Shown: positions 1 through 5,669 of the stretch, one piece after another | Layout: the number at the start of each line of letters is the position of its first letter | How positions within the stretch are numbered: position 1 is the stretch's first letter | Assembly: GCA_009783495.1 (NCBI GenBank) | Contig: WRDJ01000063.1 | Span: forward strand, 1 to 5,681 | Reading direction: 5' to 3' | DNA length: 5,681 bases | From: Clostridiales bacterium | Lineage (GTDB): Bacteria; Bacillota; Dehalobacteriia; UBA4068 | Notes under the pieces: generated by a model | What the model was told of the DNA's origin: nothing | Seen by the model: only the letters and a program-made list of their open reading frames with translations | Database searches by the model: none | Translations under genes and position numbers: made by a program

Positions 1-730
1 CAATGCCAGGCATATTCTCGGTGCCGGAACGCCTGCCGCCTTCCTGGCCGCCGCCCAGCAAAAGAGGCGGGACGCGCACTCCGGGACGGACATAAAGGAA
101 GCCGCAGCCTTTGGGTGCGTGAATCTTGTGCCCGCTCACGGAAAAGGTGTGCGCCGGCAGTGCGGAAAGCCGCAAGGGCAGCTTGCAGAAGGACTGCACG
201 CCGTCCACATGAAAAAGGATATTCTTCCCGACCAGCAGGCGGCCGATCCGCTCAATGGGTTGGATGACCCCGGTTTCATTATTGACGTGCTGCACGCAAA
301 GCAGGATCACGTCGTCGTCCAGCATCCCGGCCAGCTTCTCCAAATCCACGCGGCCCTCTTCGTCCACAGGAAACGTTTTCACGTTGAAGCCCTGTCCGGC
401 CAGCAGTTTGCCCGGTTCCAGAATCGAGGGATGCTCCACCGCCGCAAGCAAGATGGTGCGCCCGCGCGCGGCGTTGGCGGCGGCCAGCCCCAAAACGGTC
501 TGGTTATTGGCTTCCGTGCCCCCGGAGGTGAAGTGGAGGGCGCCCGGTTCGGCGTCGAGCAGGCGGGCGAGGGAGGCGCGGCAATCCGTGAGCAGGGCCG
601 CGGCCCGCGCGCCCAAGGCGTGCAAGGAAGAGCCGTTGCCGTAGTTTTCGCGCATGGCGGCCAGGGCGGCTTCTGCCGCGCCCGCACTGACCTTGGTGGT
701 GGCGCAATTATCGAAATAAATTTCGTTCAT
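1..730 (-). CDS. Cysteine desulfurase, NifS/IscS type (5' part only, cut by the window edge)
   Basis: This PLP enzyme removes sulfur from L-cysteine, giving alanine and an enzyme persulfide that supplies Fe-S cluster assembly or tRNA thiolation in the cytoplasm. Reading from ATG at 730-728, 243 codons are visible and the frame is open at the left edge. The start has the family opening IYFDNCATT (residues 4-12). Visible active-site motifs are TSGGTEANN (68-76), VEHPS with His100, VNNETG (149-154), HVDGVQ with Asp176 and Gln179, and SGHK (199-202) with Lys202 as the PLP Schiff-base lysine. GGGQEGGRRSGTEN follows at 226-239. All these residues keep a constant offset of 4 from E. coli IscS (His104, Asp180, Gln183, Lys206), so nothing is inserted or lost. 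The persulfide cysteine loop and C-terminus lie outside the window; family members are about 380 residues, so roughly a third is missing. A GAAAGGG ribosome site (747-741) lies 10 bases before the start. Which subtype (IscS, NifS or a ThiI partner) cannot be told from this part. Confidence 0.95.
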   Translation of the reverse strand, partial: MNEIYFDNCATTKVSAGAAEAALAAMRENYGNGSSLHALGARAAALLTDCRASLARLLDAEPGALHFTSGGTEANNQTVLGLAAANAARGRTILLAAVEHPSILEPGKLLAGQGFNVKTFPVDEEGRVDLEKLAGMLDDDVILLCVQHVNNETGVIQPIERIGRLLVGKNILFHVDGVQSFCKLPLRLSALPAHTFSVSGHKIHAPKGCGFLYVRPGVRVPPLLLGGGQEGGRRSGTENMPGI

Positions 731-762
731 AAAAAGAAAACCCTTTCTTTTGCTTTTCTTGG

Positions 763-790
763 TTGACTTTTTCGCCGGATAAAGTAAAAT
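763..790 (+). promoter_or_regulatory. Putative sigma-A promoter of the four-segment membrane protein gene
   Basis: TTGACT (763-768) matches the -35 consensus at five of six bases. A 16-base spacer leads to TAAAAT (785-790), which matches the -10 consensus at five of six. The surroundings are A/T-rich. A start site near 797 would leave a leader of about 36 bases that contains the AAGGGGG ribosome site at 821-827. The -10 sits on top of the -10 of the opposing desulfurase promoter. Confidence 0.65.
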
Positions 791-808
791 ATAAGCATAG
801 TATGTCAA
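781..808 (-). promoter_or_regulatory. Putative sigma-A promoter of the cysteine desulfurase gene
   Basis: On the minus strand a perfect TTGACA lies at 808-803. After a 16-base spacer comes TACTTT (786-781), a weak -10 that keeps the first T, the A and the last T of TATAAT. Transcription would start near 774, giving a leader of about 45 bases before the ATG at 730. The -35 is strong but the -10 is poor, so confidence is moderate. It overlaps the plus-strand promoter next to it. Confidence 0.4.
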
Positions 809-832
809 ATCAAATTGAAAAAGGGGGATATG

Positions 833-1339
833 ATGTTTATGTATGAGACTGAAGGATCCAACTTCGGTACAATGTACCCGCAGCCACCGCTGCAAGAGCA
901 GCCCGCGCCGCCTCCGCCCGGAAAAGGCATGATAAAAGTCACGGGCATTCTCATGATCATTTTCGGTTCCCTGGGGGTTTTCTTCATCGGCATAGCGATA
1001 TTGTTCCTGTCGCTGTTGTCTGAGTTCAACGATATGTTTGCGGATATAGCCGAAATCGCGCCGCCCTCTTACGCTCTTATGGTTTTAAGCCTGGCCGCAG
1101 CGGCGTGTATGCTTGCTTTCGGCATCTACGGCGTGAACAATGCCGGCAACGCAGCCAAAGCGCAAAGCATTGTTTATATGGGGATCATCCTCATCGCTAT
1201 AGCTGTGATCGAACTGATAGCCCGTTCCATTGAGGACGGGATTAACGGGGGTTCGATATTTAGCCTGATGATAGAGCTGGTTCTGCCCATCCTCTTCATT
1301 GTGGGAGGGAGCAGGAACAAAAGCAGCCTGCAACAGTAA
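833..1339 (+). CDS. Unidentified small membrane protein with a proline-rich N-terminus and four predicted membrane segments
   Basis: I do not recognise this 168-residue protein. Residues 1-30 are hydrophilic and proline-rich (YPQPP at 15-19, PAPPPPG at 24-30) and probably cytoplasmic. Four hydrophobic stretches follow: about 36-62, 80-103, 112-131 and 142-160. Short polar loops separate them (SEFNDMF near 63-69, NNAGNAAKAQ near 102-111, RSIEDGINGG at 131-140). The C-terminus is short and polar (RNKSSLQQ). There is no signal peptide or catalytic motif, so it is most likely an integral inner-membrane protein of unknown role. Start choice: the frame opens at TTG 815, and ATG codons occur at 830, 833 and 839. 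The AAGGGGG at 821-827 lies 2, 5 and 11 bases before those ATGs, so 833 fits best. The gene has its own promoter and a strong terminator, so it appears to be transcribed alone. It could be a small membrane accessory or stress protein, but nothing in the sequence shows this. Confidence 0.8.
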   Translation: MFMYETEGSNFGTMYPQPPLQEQPAPPPPGKGMIKVTGILMIIFGSLGVFFIGIAILFLSLLSEFNDMFADIAEIAPPSYALMVLSLAAAACMLAFGIYGVNNAGNAAKAQSIVYMGIILIAIAVIELIARSIEDGINGGSIFSLMIELVLPILFIVGGSRNKSSLQQ

Positions 1340-1362
1340 TATTGTATATATAGCGCACTATG

Positions 1363-1398
1363 ACGCCGCGAACCGCAAAGAGTTCGCGGCGTTTTTTT
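1363..1398 (+). terminator. Intrinsic terminator after the four-segment membrane protein gene
   Basis: An 11-base-pair perfect stem, ACGCCGCGAAC (1363-1373) with GTTCGCGGCGT (1382-1392), encloses an 8-base loop and runs into a T tract (1392-1398). It begins 24 bases after the stop codon. Its strength suggests that most transcripts of the upstream gene end here and that the LysM-CAP gene needs its own promoter. Confidence 0.9.
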
Positions 1399-1419
1399 AT
1401 GTCCGGCGCCCATATTATA

Positions 1420-1445
1420 CCACAAAAGCGGCGCGGCTTTTGTGG
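1420..1445 (+). promoter_or_regulatory. Perfect hairpin in the leader region of the LysM-CAP gene
   Basis: CCACAAAAGC (1420-1429) and GCTTTTGTGG (1436-1445) form a perfect 10-base-pair stem with the 6-base loop GGCGCG. A T-rich but interrupted stretch follows (1449-1460). It lies between the upstream terminator and the ribosome site of the LysM-CAP gene, about 53 bases before the start codon. It could be a second, backup terminator for the upstream gene or a leader structure of the downstream one. The broken T-run makes it a weaker terminator candidate than 1363-1398. Confidence 0.5.
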
Positions 1446-1478
1446 ATATTTTATATTTTTCTGCGAAAAATATGGCTG

Positions 1479-1487
1479 AGGAGGTGA
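1479..1487 (+). promoter_or_regulatory. Very strong ribosome binding site of the LysM-CAP gene
   Basis: AGGAGGTGA is a nine-base match to the 3' end of 16S rRNA. The ATG it serves is at 1499, so the GGAGG core sits 14 bases upstream, longer than usual. An in-frame GTG at 1484 overlaps the site itself and cannot use it. The in-frame ATGs at 1442 and 1472 lie before it. The signal peptide that begins exactly at 1499 settles the start. Confidence 0.7.
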
Positions 1488-1498
1488 AAACTGAAAAA

Positions 1499-2113
1499 AT
1501 GAAAAAGACGAGCAAGATTCTTCTCTTGGCCATGGCCTTTTGTTTTCTCTTCAGCGCCCGGGCCCTGGCGGCCGAATATACGGTGCAGGCCGGGGATTCG
1601 CTCTGGCTGATCGCGCAGAAATTCGAGATCGGCCTGAAGGAATTAAAGGACGCGAACAACAGCATCAGCAACCCGGATCTCATTTATCCCAAGCAGAAAA
1701 TATATATCCCCTCCGCCGCGCCCCTGAAAAACTATGAGGATGAGGTGGTGCGCCTGGTGAACGCCGAGCGCGCCAAACACGGCTTGCCGGCCTTGAAAAA
1801 CAACTGGCAGGCGGCCAGGGTGGCCAGGATAAAATCCGAGGATATGATAAAGAACAATTATTTTTCGCATCAATCACCGATTTACGGCTCGCCCTTCAAC
1901 ATGATGGAAAACTTCGGCCTCAAGTTTTCCGCCGCGGCGGAGAATATCGCAAAAGGGCAGCGCACCCCGCAGGAAGTGATGAACAGCTGGATGAGTTCCC
2001 CGGGCCACCGCGCCAATATCCTGAGCAGGACCGTGACCGAGATCGGCGTCGGCGCCGCCAAGGAAGCCAACGGCACCTTGGTCTGGACGCAAATGTTCTT
2101 AAAGCCGCTGTGA
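1499..2113 (+). CDS. Secreted LysM and CAP-domain protein (YkwD/SCP-like)
   Basis: This 204-residue exported protein probably binds peptidoglycan through its LysM repeat and carries a CAP (SCP/PR-1) domain. The biochemical role of bacterial CAP domains is largely unsettled. Residues 1-24 form a clear signal peptide: basic MKKTSK, then a hydrophobic core, then ALA before a likely cut ahead of AEY. The LysM domain spans about 26-71 (YTVQAGDSLW at 27-36, NPDLIYPKQKIYIP at 58-71). The CAP domain spans about 79-201. It shows the helix EVVRLVNAERAKHGL (82-96), His124 in FSHQSP, Glu148 in ENIAKG, His170 in SPGHRANIL and the closing W-Q-F pattern (196, 198, 200). His124, Glu148 and His170 match the CAP cavity residues, so the domain looks intact. 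The same LysM-CAP order occurs in secreted or spore-associated Bacillota proteins, but sporulation cannot be inferred from this gene alone. It is flanked by terminators on both sides and is probably monocistronic. No convincing promoter is visible. Confidence 0.93.
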   Translation: MKKTSKILLLAMAFCFLFSARALAAEYTVQAGDSLWLIAQKFEIGLKELKDANNSISNPDLIYPKQKIYIPSAAPLKNYEDEVVRLVNAERAKHGLPALKNNWQAARVARIKSEDMIKNNYFSHQSPIYGSPFNMMENFGLKFSAAAENIAKGQRTPQEVMNSWMSSPGHRANILSRTVTEIGVGAAKEANGTLVWTQMFLKPL

Positions 2114-2148
2114 TCAGCCGTGGCTGCACACGAATTTAAAATAAAAAT

Positions 2149-2189
2149 CCCGTTAAGGCCGACATCAGTTTTGGTCTTAACGGGGTTTT
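2149..2189 (+). terminator. Intrinsic terminator after the LysM-CAP gene
   Basis: CCCGTTAAGGCC (2149-2160) pairs with GGTCTTAACGGG (2173-2184) as a 12-base-pair stem with one G-U pair and a 12-base loop. TTTT (2186-2189), then CTTT, follows. An A-rich stretch on the left flank (2143-2147) gives a T-run on the other strand too, so it could work in both directions. It separates the LysM-CAP gene from the ior operon. Confidence 0.88.
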
Positions 2190-2221
2190 CTTTGCTTTAT
2201 GCAGGGTGCGCCGCCCGCTTT

Positions 2222-2258
2222 TTTTCGCGAAAAGGGAAAACGGCGCTTATTGTAGAAT
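2222..2258 (+). promoter_or_regulatory. Possible promoter/operator region of iorAB (palindrome plus -10-like box)
   Basis: A perfect 12-base palindrome, TTTTCGCGAAAA, lies at 2222-2233. Downstream, TAGAAT (2253-2258) resembles a -10 box at five of six bases. No good -35 sits at the right distance: the bases at 2230-2235 are AAAAGG. The palindrome would cover the -35 position, where an activator or repressor often binds. A 12-base palindrome is expected about once by chance in a window of this size, so this call rests mainly on position. Confidence 0.25.
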
Positions 2259-2294
2259 ATGTAACAAAATAGAAAACTTTCAGGAGGAACCTTA

Positions 2295-4031
2295 GTGGAA
2301 CAAAAACTCATGACAGGCAACGAGGCCGTGGCCAGGGGGACTTGGGAAGCGGGCGCCACTGTGGCGGCGGCTTATCCTGGCACGCCCAGCACGGAGATCA
2401 CGGAAAACGCGGCTAAATACGCCGAGCTTTACGCGGAATGGGCGCCCAATGAAAAGGTGGCCTTTGAGGTAGCCTTGGGGGCCGCCGTGGCCGGCGCGCG
2501 CGCCATGACGGCCATGAAGCATGTGGGGGTCAACGTGGCCGCCGACGCGCTCTTCACCTCCGTTTATACCGGGGTGAACGGTGGGCTGACGGTGGTTTGC
2601 GCCGACGACCCGGATATGCACAGTTCGCAAAACGAGCAGGACACTCGCCATTACGGGCGCGCGGCCATGCTCCCCATTTTGGAACCTTCCTCCAGCCAGG
2701 AAGCGAAGGATTTCTGCAAGCTGGCCTTTTCCCTGAGCGAACAATTCGACACGCCGGTGATCCTGCGCCTCACCACGCGCATCGCCCATTCTCAATCCTT
2801 GGTGGAACTGGGGGAGAGGGAAGAATATGTTTCCAAAGGCTATAAAAAGGACGCCGCCAAATATGTCATGTCGCCGGGCTTCGCGAGAAAGCGCCGGCTG
2901 GAAGTGCAGAAGCATATGCGGGCCTTGAGCGAATACGCGGAGGAATCGCCGCTCAACCGCGCGGAAATGGCGGATAGCTCCATAGGCATCATTACCTCCG
3001 GCGTGCTTTATCAATACGTGAAAGAGGTCTTGCCGCAGGCCAGCGTGCTCAAGCTGGGCATGACGCATCCCTTGCCGCGCCGCCTGATAGAGGGTTTCGC
3101 CGCGCAGGTTGACAAGCTTTATGTGGTGGAGGAACTGGGGCCTTTCCTTGAGGACACGATAAAAAGCTGGGGTCTCGCGGTGACGGGGCAGGAGCTTTTC
3201 TCCCCCATCGGCGAGGTGTTCGCCCAGGACATCGCGGCCGCTTTGGGCGGGGTTTCTTTGCCGCCCCTTCCGCCGGACGAGTTGCCGGCCCGCCCGCCCC
3301 TCATGTGCGCCGGCTGCCCGCATCGCGGGCTCTTTTATCTGCTGCATAAGCATAAGCTGACGGTCACGGGGGACATCGGCTGCTATACCTTGGCGGCCGG
3401 CCCGCCGCTTTCGGCCATAGACACCTGCGTTTGCATGGGTTCTTCGGTCAGCATGGCCCACGGCATGGAAAAAGCGGGGCATCCCGCGCATAAGACGGTG
3501 GCGGTGCTGGGGGAATCCACCTTCCTCCATTCCGGCATCCATCCGCTGATCAACACAGTTTATAACCAGTCGGCGGTCACCACGATCATTCTCGACAACA
3601 GCACTACCGCCATGACCGGGCATCAGCATAACCCGGCCAGCGGCTTCAACGCCAAGGGCCGGCCCGCCCCGGCGGTGGATATACCGGCTCTGGCAACGGC
3701 CTGCGGCGTCAAACATGTGCAGGTGGTTGATCCCTTTGACTTAAAGGCCACGGAAAATGCCCTCAAAGCGGCCCTGCAATTCGCCGGGCCTTCGGTGCTC
3801 ATCACCAAAAGCCCCTGCATCCTGCTGGATAAGAAGGCGCAGTTTAAGCCCTATGCCGTCGGGCCGGGCTGCACAGGCTGCAAAATATGCCTGAAAATGG
3901 CCTGTCCCGCCTTGGGCCTGCAAGAGGTTCCGGGCCGGGCCAAAGCGAAAATAGAAGCCGCGCAATGCGCCGGCTGCGGGCTGTGCGCGGCGGTTTGCCC
4001 CTCCGGCTCCATCACAAGGGGGGAAGCATGA
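2295..4031 (+). CDS. iorA: Indolepyruvate:ferredoxin oxidoreductase, alpha subunit
   Basis: This is the catalytic subunit of the enzyme that converts indolepyruvate and related aryl pyruvates, with CoA, to aryl-acetyl-CoA and CO2 while reducing ferredoxin. It is cytoplasmic and anaerobic. The protein has 578 residues, a normal length. The N-terminal pyrimidine-binding domain (about 1-180) shows YPGTPSTEI (27-35), Glu58 in KVAFEVALGAA as the likely cofactor-activating glutamate, KHVGVNVAAD (75-84) and DDPDMHSSQNEQDTRHYG (104-121). A middle domain covers about 225-320. The thiamine diphosphate domain (about 335-510) has CAGCPHRGLF (338-347), GDIGCYTL (359-366), GESTFLHSG (406-414) and LDNSTTAMTG (433-442). 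A two-cluster ferredoxin tail carries Cys526, 529, 532, 537 and Cys558, 561, 564, 568, enough for two [4Fe-4S] clusters. The start is GTG at 2295, with AGGAGG (2282-2287) 7 bases upstream. The stop overlaps the iorB start. One oddity is GES at 406-408, where GDS would be expected. Confidence 0.97.
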   Translation: MEQKLMTGNEAVARGTWEAGATVAAAYPGTPSTEITENAAKYAELYAEWAPNEKVAFEVALGAAVAGARAMTAMKHVGVNVAADALFTSVYTGVNGGLTVVCADDPDMHSSQNEQDTRHYGRAAMLPILEPSSSQEAKDFCKLAFSLSEQFDTPVILRLTTRIAHSQSLVELGEREEYVSKGYKKDAAKYVMSPGFARKRRLEVQKHMRALSEYAEESPLNRAEMADSSIGIITSGVLYQYVKEVLPQASVLKLGMTHPLPRRLIEGFAAQVDKLYVVEELGPFLEDTIKSWGLAVTGQELFSPIGEVFAQDIAAALGGVSLPPLPPDELPARPPLMCAGCPHRGLFYLLHKHKLTVTGDIGCYTLAAGPPLSAIDTCVCMGSSVSMAHGMEKAGHPAHKTVAVLGESTFLHSGIHPLINTVYNQSAVTTIILDNSTTAMTGHQHNPASGFNAKGRPAPAVDIPALATACGVKHVQVVDPFDLKATENALKAALQFAGPSVLITKSPCILLDKKAQFKPYAVGPGCTGCKICLKMACPALGLQEVPGRAKAKIEAAQCAGCGLCAAVCPSGSITRGEA

Positions 4032-4603
4032 TGAACGAAACCACCAATATCCTGATCGTCGGCGTGGGCGGTCAGGGAACCATCCTGACCAGCCGCATCA
4101 TCGGCCATGTCACGCGCGCCGGCGGCCTCGACGTGAAAATTTCGGAAATCCACGGTATGTCGCAAAGGGGCGGCAGCGTGGTCACGCAGGTGCGCTTCGG
4201 AGAAAAAGTCCATTCACCCATCATCATGCCCGGCACGGCGAACATCATTCTCGCTTTCGAGAAACTGGAGGCGCTGCGTTACCTGCCCTGGCTGAAGAAG
4301 GGCGGCGTGGTGATTATGAACGACCAGCGCGTTGACCCCATGCCGGTGATCGTCGGCAGCGCGTCCTATCCGCGGGAGATAATACAAAAAATAGAAGAAA
4401 GCGGCGCGTCCTTGCTTTGCGTGGACGCATTGGCCAAAGCACGCGAGGCCGGAAACGCCAAGAGCTTCAATGTGGTGCTTTTGGGCTTGTTATCCCGCTA
4501 TCTCGTCTTTGCGGAGGAACTTTGGCTGGAAGCGATCGAGAAGTCGGTGGCGGAGAGGTTCCTTGAGGTCAACCTGGCGGCTTTCCGCTTGGGCCGTCGC
4601 TAA
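4028..4603 (+). CDS. iorB: Indolepyruvate:ferredoxin oxidoreductase, beta subunit
   Basis: This is the small partner of IorA, holding the gamma-type domain of 2-oxoacid:ferredoxin oxidoreductases. It completes the enzyme by binding CoA and shaping the active site. The protein has 191 residues, normal for the family. Typical motifs are ILIVGVGGQGTIL (8-20), the glycine-rich loop that opens the domain; EIHGMSQRGGSVVTQVRFG (40-58); HSPII (62-66); and AFEKLEALRYL (76-86). The region FNVVLLG (147-153) near the C-terminus is also typical. ATG 4028-4030 overlaps the iorA stop codon as ATGA, which implies translational coupling. A second ATG at 4031 is equally possible, giving 190 residues. The G-rich ribosome site AAGGGGGG (4016-4023) lies 4 and 7 bases before the two. 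An upstream in-frame extension to 3887 runs through the coding region of the IorA ferredoxin tail and is not credible. No paaK-like CoA ligase gene follows, unlike some ior operons. Confidence 0.97.
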   Translation: MMNETTNILIVGVGGQGTILTSRIIGHVTRAGGLDVKISEIHGMSQRGGSVVTQVRFGEKVHSPIIMPGTANIILAFEKLEALRYLPWLKKGGVVIMNDQRVDPMPVIVGSASYPREIIQKIEESGASLLCVDALAKAREAGNAKSFNVVLLGLLSRYLVFAEELWLEAIEKSVAERFLEVNLAAFRLGRR

Positions 4604-4621
4604 AATAGACGGAACATAAAA

Positions 4622-4648
4622 ATTACCCCCGCGGCAAGCGGGGGTAAT
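4622..4648 (-). terminator. Intrinsic terminator of the TraB/GumN gene, between convergent genes
   Basis: ATTACCCCCGC (4622-4632) and GCGGGGGTAAT (4638-4648) form a perfect 11-base-pair stem around a 5-base loop. Read on the minus strand it continues into TTTTTATG (the run at 4623-4617), so it is a proper terminator for the gene coming from the right. Read on the plus strand it is followed by AATAAAGG, with no T-run. It is therefore not a canonical terminator for iorAB, though the stem may still slow or end that transcript. Confidence 0.85.
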
Positions 4649-4676
4649 AAAGGGCAGCCTGTGCAACCGCCGGAGT

Positions 4677-5654
4677 TTACCGCAATACTCTTTCAACGGT
4701 ATAGCCGCTTTGCCTGAGCAAGGCCACAATGCCGCCGTCCCCCAGCATATGCATGAGGCCCACGACAAAAAACACGGTTTTTCCCTCGTCCATATAGCGC
4801 ATTGCCGTTTCCGCCATCAGCAGGTTGCGTTTTACGCTCATGGCGTCCCAGTATTCCGCAAAGAGCTCATCCATCAAGGCTTCTTCGCCGGGAATTGACA
4901 TAATTTCAATCAGCTCCGCATTCCCTCTTTTCCATAGGCTGTAAAGAAGCTTCTGCGCAAATACATTTTGATCAATGCTGAGAGATTCTTCCAGCATAAG
5001 GGCTTGCAGGGGCAGGGAAAAGCCGAGCATCATGTCAATTTGCTCAGCAACTGATTCAACTTCCAGGATCCCCATGCCGTTCTTTTTGGCCTCGGTGAGG
5101 AAATATCTGTCAAGCCCATAATCGCCCGACAACCCGGCCCTTTGAGTGGCAACGCTCTGCAGCAGGTCTGCCCACATAGCCGGCCTGAAATTGTCCATGA
5201 CTTCCAGGGAAATGTCCCATTCATACTGCAGTTCGGCCAGGCGGGCCCTCGCTCTTTGATAGAGCTCCGCGCTGATTTCATCGGCGATCGTTTGCCCTTC
5301 CGGATACATAAAGCTTTGGATGAATACCATCATAGCCTCCTCGTCGTTCTCAAAGGCGACTATGTCGGCCTCCACCGCTAGGTAATCGCAACTTTTAAAG
5401 GCGTTGGTGATGCCGGCGGGCAGGGGATAGAGCTTTTTATCGGCGACATGCATCGAGCCAAACAAATACATTATTTGTCCGTCGGGAGCAGTGACCTTCC
5501 ACATGAGCGGCGTGACGGCGTACATATCCTTGATGAAAAGACACCCGGACAGCATAGAGAGGCCCAAGAGAAAAACCAGAACAAGGCCGAGGACGTTGCG
5601 AACGGAGCGTGCGGTTTTACGCCGGGAAAACGGGATAATAAAAAAACGCTTCAA
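4677..5654 (-). CDS. TraB/GumN (Tiki-like) family lipoprotein
   Basis: This exported protein belongs to the TraB/GumN family, related to the Tiki metalloproteases. The bacterial substrate is unknown. It has 325 residues from TTG at 5654. The N-terminus has a basic stretch (RRKTARSVR), a hydrophobic core and the lipobox LSGC, with Cys38 as the lipidation site, so it should be a membrane-anchored lipoprotein facing outward. The family fold starts around residue 52 with MWKV. It carries the paired GxxH motifs that mark the likely active site, GSMH (66-69) and GLMH (299-302). Other family features are VEAD (94-97), GLDRYF (180-185), ILEVES (196-201) and KRN near 275-277. The ending GDGGIVALLRQSGY fits the family. 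Start choice: AAAGGGG (5669-5663) lies 2 bases before TTG 5660 but 8 bases before TTG 5654, so the latter is preferred. The frame stays open to the window edge, so an earlier start cannot be fully excluded. The gene is convergent with iorAB. Confidence 0.9.
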   Translation of the reverse strand: MKRFFIIPFSRRKTARSVRNVLGLVLVFLLGLSMLSGCLFIKDMYAVTPLMWKVTAPDGQIMYLFGSMHVADKKLYPLPAGITNAFKSCDYLAVEADIVAFENDEEAMMVFIQSFMYPEGQTIADEISAELYQRARARLAELQYEWDISLEVMDNFRPAMWADLLQSVATQRAGLSGDYGLDRYFLTEAKKNGMGILEVESVAEQIDMMLGFSLPLQALMLEESLSIDQNVFAQKLLYSLWKRGNAELIEIMSIPGEEALMDELFAEYWDAMSVKRNLLMAETAMRYMDEGKTVFFVVGLMHMLGDGGIVALLRQSGYTVERVLR

Positions 5655-5662
5655 GAGCAAAA

Positions 5663-5669
5663 CCCCTTT
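5663..5669 (-). promoter_or_regulatory. Ribosome binding site of the TraB/GumN gene
   Basis: AAAGGGG on the minus strand (5669-5663) is the only purine-rich site ahead of this gene. It lies 8 bases before TTG 5654 and only 2 before TTG 5660, which favours the former. No ATG or GTG start is available between this site and the hydrophobic core of the signal peptide. Confidence 0.6.

Noticed and set aside
1..730. Cysteine desulfurase as a truncated pseudogene
   Set aside because: The frame is intact up to the window boundary and all visible active-site residues are present. The truncation comes from the window, not the gene.
119..766. Open frame of 215 codons on the plus strand across the cysteine desulfurase
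   Set aside because: It is the antisense shadow of the desulfurase, whose PLP-enzyme motifs are clear. Its own product is low-complexity and rich in Gly, Gln and His.
1413..1418. TATTAT as the promoter -10 box of the LysM-CAP gene
   Set aside because: No TTGACA-like or extended -10 element is at the right distance, and the implied start would fall inside the hairpin arm at 1420-1429.
1174..1683. Open frame of 169 codons on the minus strand spanning the end of the membrane-protein gene and the start of the LysM-CAP gene
   Set aside because: It runs through a terminator hairpin and two genes in antisense, with no ribosome site or recognisable domain.
2292..3716. Long open frame of 474 codons on the minus strand inside iorA
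   Set aside because: It lies entirely antisense to a gene with unmistakable IorA motifs. Its product is rich in Arg, Gly and His without any domain, as expected for the shadow of G+C-rich codons.
3887..4027. Upstream in-frame extension of iorB by 47 codons
   Set aside because: It overlaps the coding region of the IorA ferredoxin tail in another frame and shows no family similarity. IorB proteins begin just before the GVGGQG motif.
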